Source: Patescibacteria group bacterium
Lineage (GTDB): Bacteria > Patescibacteriota > Minisyncoccia > Minisyncoccales > DG-74-1
DNA length: 6,485 nt
NCBI GenBank assembly: GCA_030016465.1
Contig: JASEJL010000047.1
Coordinates: forward strand, 1 to 6,485
Reading direction: 5' to 3'
Below are positions 5,733 through 6,485 of the stretch, piece after piece. The notes beneath the pieces are model-generated. The model was not told the DNA's origin. It worked only from the letters and a program-made list of their open reading frames with translations, and ran no database searches. A program made the position numbers and the translations under genes. The first letter of the stretch is position 1, and each line of letters opens with the position of its first letter.

Positions 5733-5882
5733 TTACAGTGGTGTAAAAAATTCACAGAAGTCTTTCGATGGATTTACTAATTGATTATAGTAGGGACTGG
5801 GTATCCAAACGCATTTTCCTTTCCTTTTATTTTCAATTTTCCTGAAGTACTTACAGTAACCGCACTGTTTTCTCAGTGTCAT
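5733..5882 (-). CDS. 49-residue four-cysteine protein, probable zinc-binding microprotein
   Basis: This short ORF begins MTLRKQCGYCKYFRKIENK and ends DFCEFFTPL. It has C7-x2-C10, C24 and C43, with aromatic residues after the first pair (CKYF) and after the last cysteine (CEFF-P). This layout is common in small archaeal Cys4 proteins of unknown function, where the cysteines bind zinc or form an iron site. ATG 5882 is the only ATG that keeps the first pair. A TATA-like stretch (minus-strand GATTATAAA, about 5929-5921) lies roughly 42 bases upstream. It converges on the GIY-YIG gene with seven bases between stops. The coherent pattern across its full length makes chance unlikely. No function can be assigned. 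Confidence 0.68.
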   Translation of the reverse strand: MTLRKQCGYCKYFRKIENKRKGKCVWIPSPYYNQLVNPSKDFCEFFTPL

Positions 5883-6073
5883 AAAGATGGATTCAATAAA
5901 AGAAGACTTAACATTTACGATTTATAATCTGGAAGATCACAGCGAGTCTAAAAGATGGTTACGGAGAAGAATACTTATGAGTTTACACCCCCCCTTAATC
6001 TTGAGGATAAAAAAGATTATAAATGATGTCCCAAGGCTTGTCACTAGACTAAACAGTTATGAGGGAGGTTTAC
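5883..6073. other. Intergenic stretch, no supported gene
   Basis: This interval of about 190 bases lies upstream of the small Cys gene and probably contains its promoter. A plus-strand ORF from ATG 5887 runs to 6120, but it has no ribosome binding site or TATA box, overlaps the DUF4268 remnant antisense, and matches nothing I know. A C7 run at 5988-5994 could hide a frameshift. In another plus frame, ATG 5955 gives 23 hydrophilic residues (TYEFTPPLNLEDKKDYK) ending at 6026, perhaps a relic. I make no gene call. Confidence 0.4.
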
Positions 6074-6347
6074 CTATTCCACGTATTCAGAAATATTCAA
6101 GTTTCTTATTTTGTTTGTGAAAAAAGCCTCAAATCTTTCTAATGTGTCCTTGAGCCATTGATGTTGCTGGGGCCAAGTTTCTCTGTCTGCCGGATCAAAA
6201 TCGGCCATCAATCGGACTACATCCTCTTTCAAGCTTGGCTTTGCCATCCACACAAGATCCTTATTGATTTCTTTGTATGAAGCGGTTTCATACTTTTGTT
6301 TGAGTAAATTGAAGTAAGCATCTCTTTCAGAACCCCCAATAAATAAT
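6074..6347 (-). pseudogene. DUF4268 protein, C-terminal remnant cut by an IS
   Basis: The roughly 90 residues left match the end of the DUF4268 domain. They include a strand start LFIGGSERDAYF, and the near-terminal signature of acidic residues followed by WPQQHQWLKDTLERFEAFF, in which the WP-x-QH-x-WLK pattern is characteristic. Complete family members are usually much longer and carry an N-terminal part, often nuclease-like, that is missing here. DUF4268 genes are common in defence and restriction neighbourhoods. An open frame continues upstream to 6370 only because the first eight codons are read from the IS end. No native start or promoter remains, so it is almost surely non-functional. 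The rest of the gene may lie beyond the IS, outside this window. Confidence 0.75.
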
Positions 6348-6485
6348 GAGCTCATCCCTAAATTCTCCAAATCATGAGTGAGCAGACCAAGTAGACCAAT
6401 CCCAGGAAGGAGTGTTCGTATCGCTCATATCGAGGAACGATCTTCTTGAATGCCTCGATCCAGGAAAAGAACCGTTCGACAGCAC
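6348..6485 (-). mobile_element. IS5-like insertion sequence, one end only
   Basis: The visible end seems to start at GAGCTCATCCCTAAATTC (6348 onward), which I take as its terminal inverted repeat because DUF4268 homology stops there and the transposase stop lies inside it. The other end and any target-site duplication are outside the window, so the exact boundary is an inference. Confidence 0.7.
6358..6485 (-). CDS. IS5-like transposase, C-terminal part
   Basis: The 41 residues visible read AVERFFSWIEAFKKIVPRYE followed by RYEHSFLGLVYLVCSLMIWRI and a TAG stop at 6360-6358. The pattern R-F-F-x-W with basic residues, R-Y-E-R, then a hydrophobic tail is the C-terminal end of DDE transposases of the IS5 group, around the catalytic Glu (E in AVERFF) that follows the usual Y/R-x-x-V-E-R motif. 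The protein catalyses cut-and-paste movement of its element. The N-terminal catalytic Asp residues lie beyond the right edge. The visible part has no stop or frameshift, so the element may be intact and recently inserted. Confidence 0.88.
   Translation of the reverse strand, partial: AVERFFSWIEAFKKIVPRYERYEHSFLGLVYLVCSLMIWRI

Noticed and set aside
5863..5878. Inverted repeat CACTG-6-CAGTG as a terminator or operator
   Set aside because: The stem is only five bases with no T tract after it, and it lies inside the start of the small Cys gene.
5887..6120. 77-codon plus-strand ORF
   Set aside because: It lacks a ribosome site, TATA box or family match, and its end is antisense to the DUF4268 remnant.
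1..6485. CRISPR array, rRNA or tRNA genes
   Set aside because: I found no regularly spaced repeats beyond one tandem pair, and no conserved RNA signatures on either strand by eye.

Overview
The window looks archaeal, probably from a methanogen of the Methanomicrobia type. TATA-like boxes sit about 24-32 bases upstream of several start codons that lack a ribosome binding site, as expected for leaderless or short-leader transcripts. One small ORF instead has a classical GGTGA-type ribosome binding site. The right end carries the C-terminus of an IS5-like transposase of a kind I associate with methanogens. The organism call is an inference. Base composition is AT-leaning.

Layout. Positions 1-174: edge sequence with no decidable gene. 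208-506 (+): a small winged-helix regulator broken by a one-base frameshift. 520-1061 (+): a 13-codon ORF whose stop overlaps the start of a zinc-ribbon protein. 1172-1504 (+): a small membrane protein. 1539-5042 (-): a four-ORF leftward block, which in transcription order is a frameshifted EVE/PUA-like protein, a 28-residue ORF with a strong ribosome binding site, a HEPN-like protein, and a 674-residue nucleoside phosphorylase/nucleosidase domain fused to armadillo/HEAT-type repeats. 5291-5725 (+): a compact GIY-YIG nuclease-like protein, divergent from the EVE gene. 5733-5882 (-): a 49-residue four-cysteine protein. 6074-6347 (-): the C-terminal remnant of a DUF4268 protein, cut off by an insertion sequence that runs off the right edge.

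The content resembles an archaeal defence island: EVE, HEPN, a PNP-type nucleosidase effector, GIY-YIG, DUF4268, an IS, and several decayed genes. The most interesting unit is the HEPN-like plus PNP-ARM pair at 1539-4429, separated by about 20 bases from the HEPN stop to the first possible PNP start, and by 59 bases to the preferred ATG. The PNP domain keeps the acidic residues expected of an MTA/SAH-nucleosidase-like active site and belongs to the superfamily that includes antiviral ATP nucleosidases. The repeat half could act as the sensor. A possible model is abortive infection, with a nucleotide-depleting effector and a HEPN RNase expressed together. That is inference from domains and order, not shown by the sequence.
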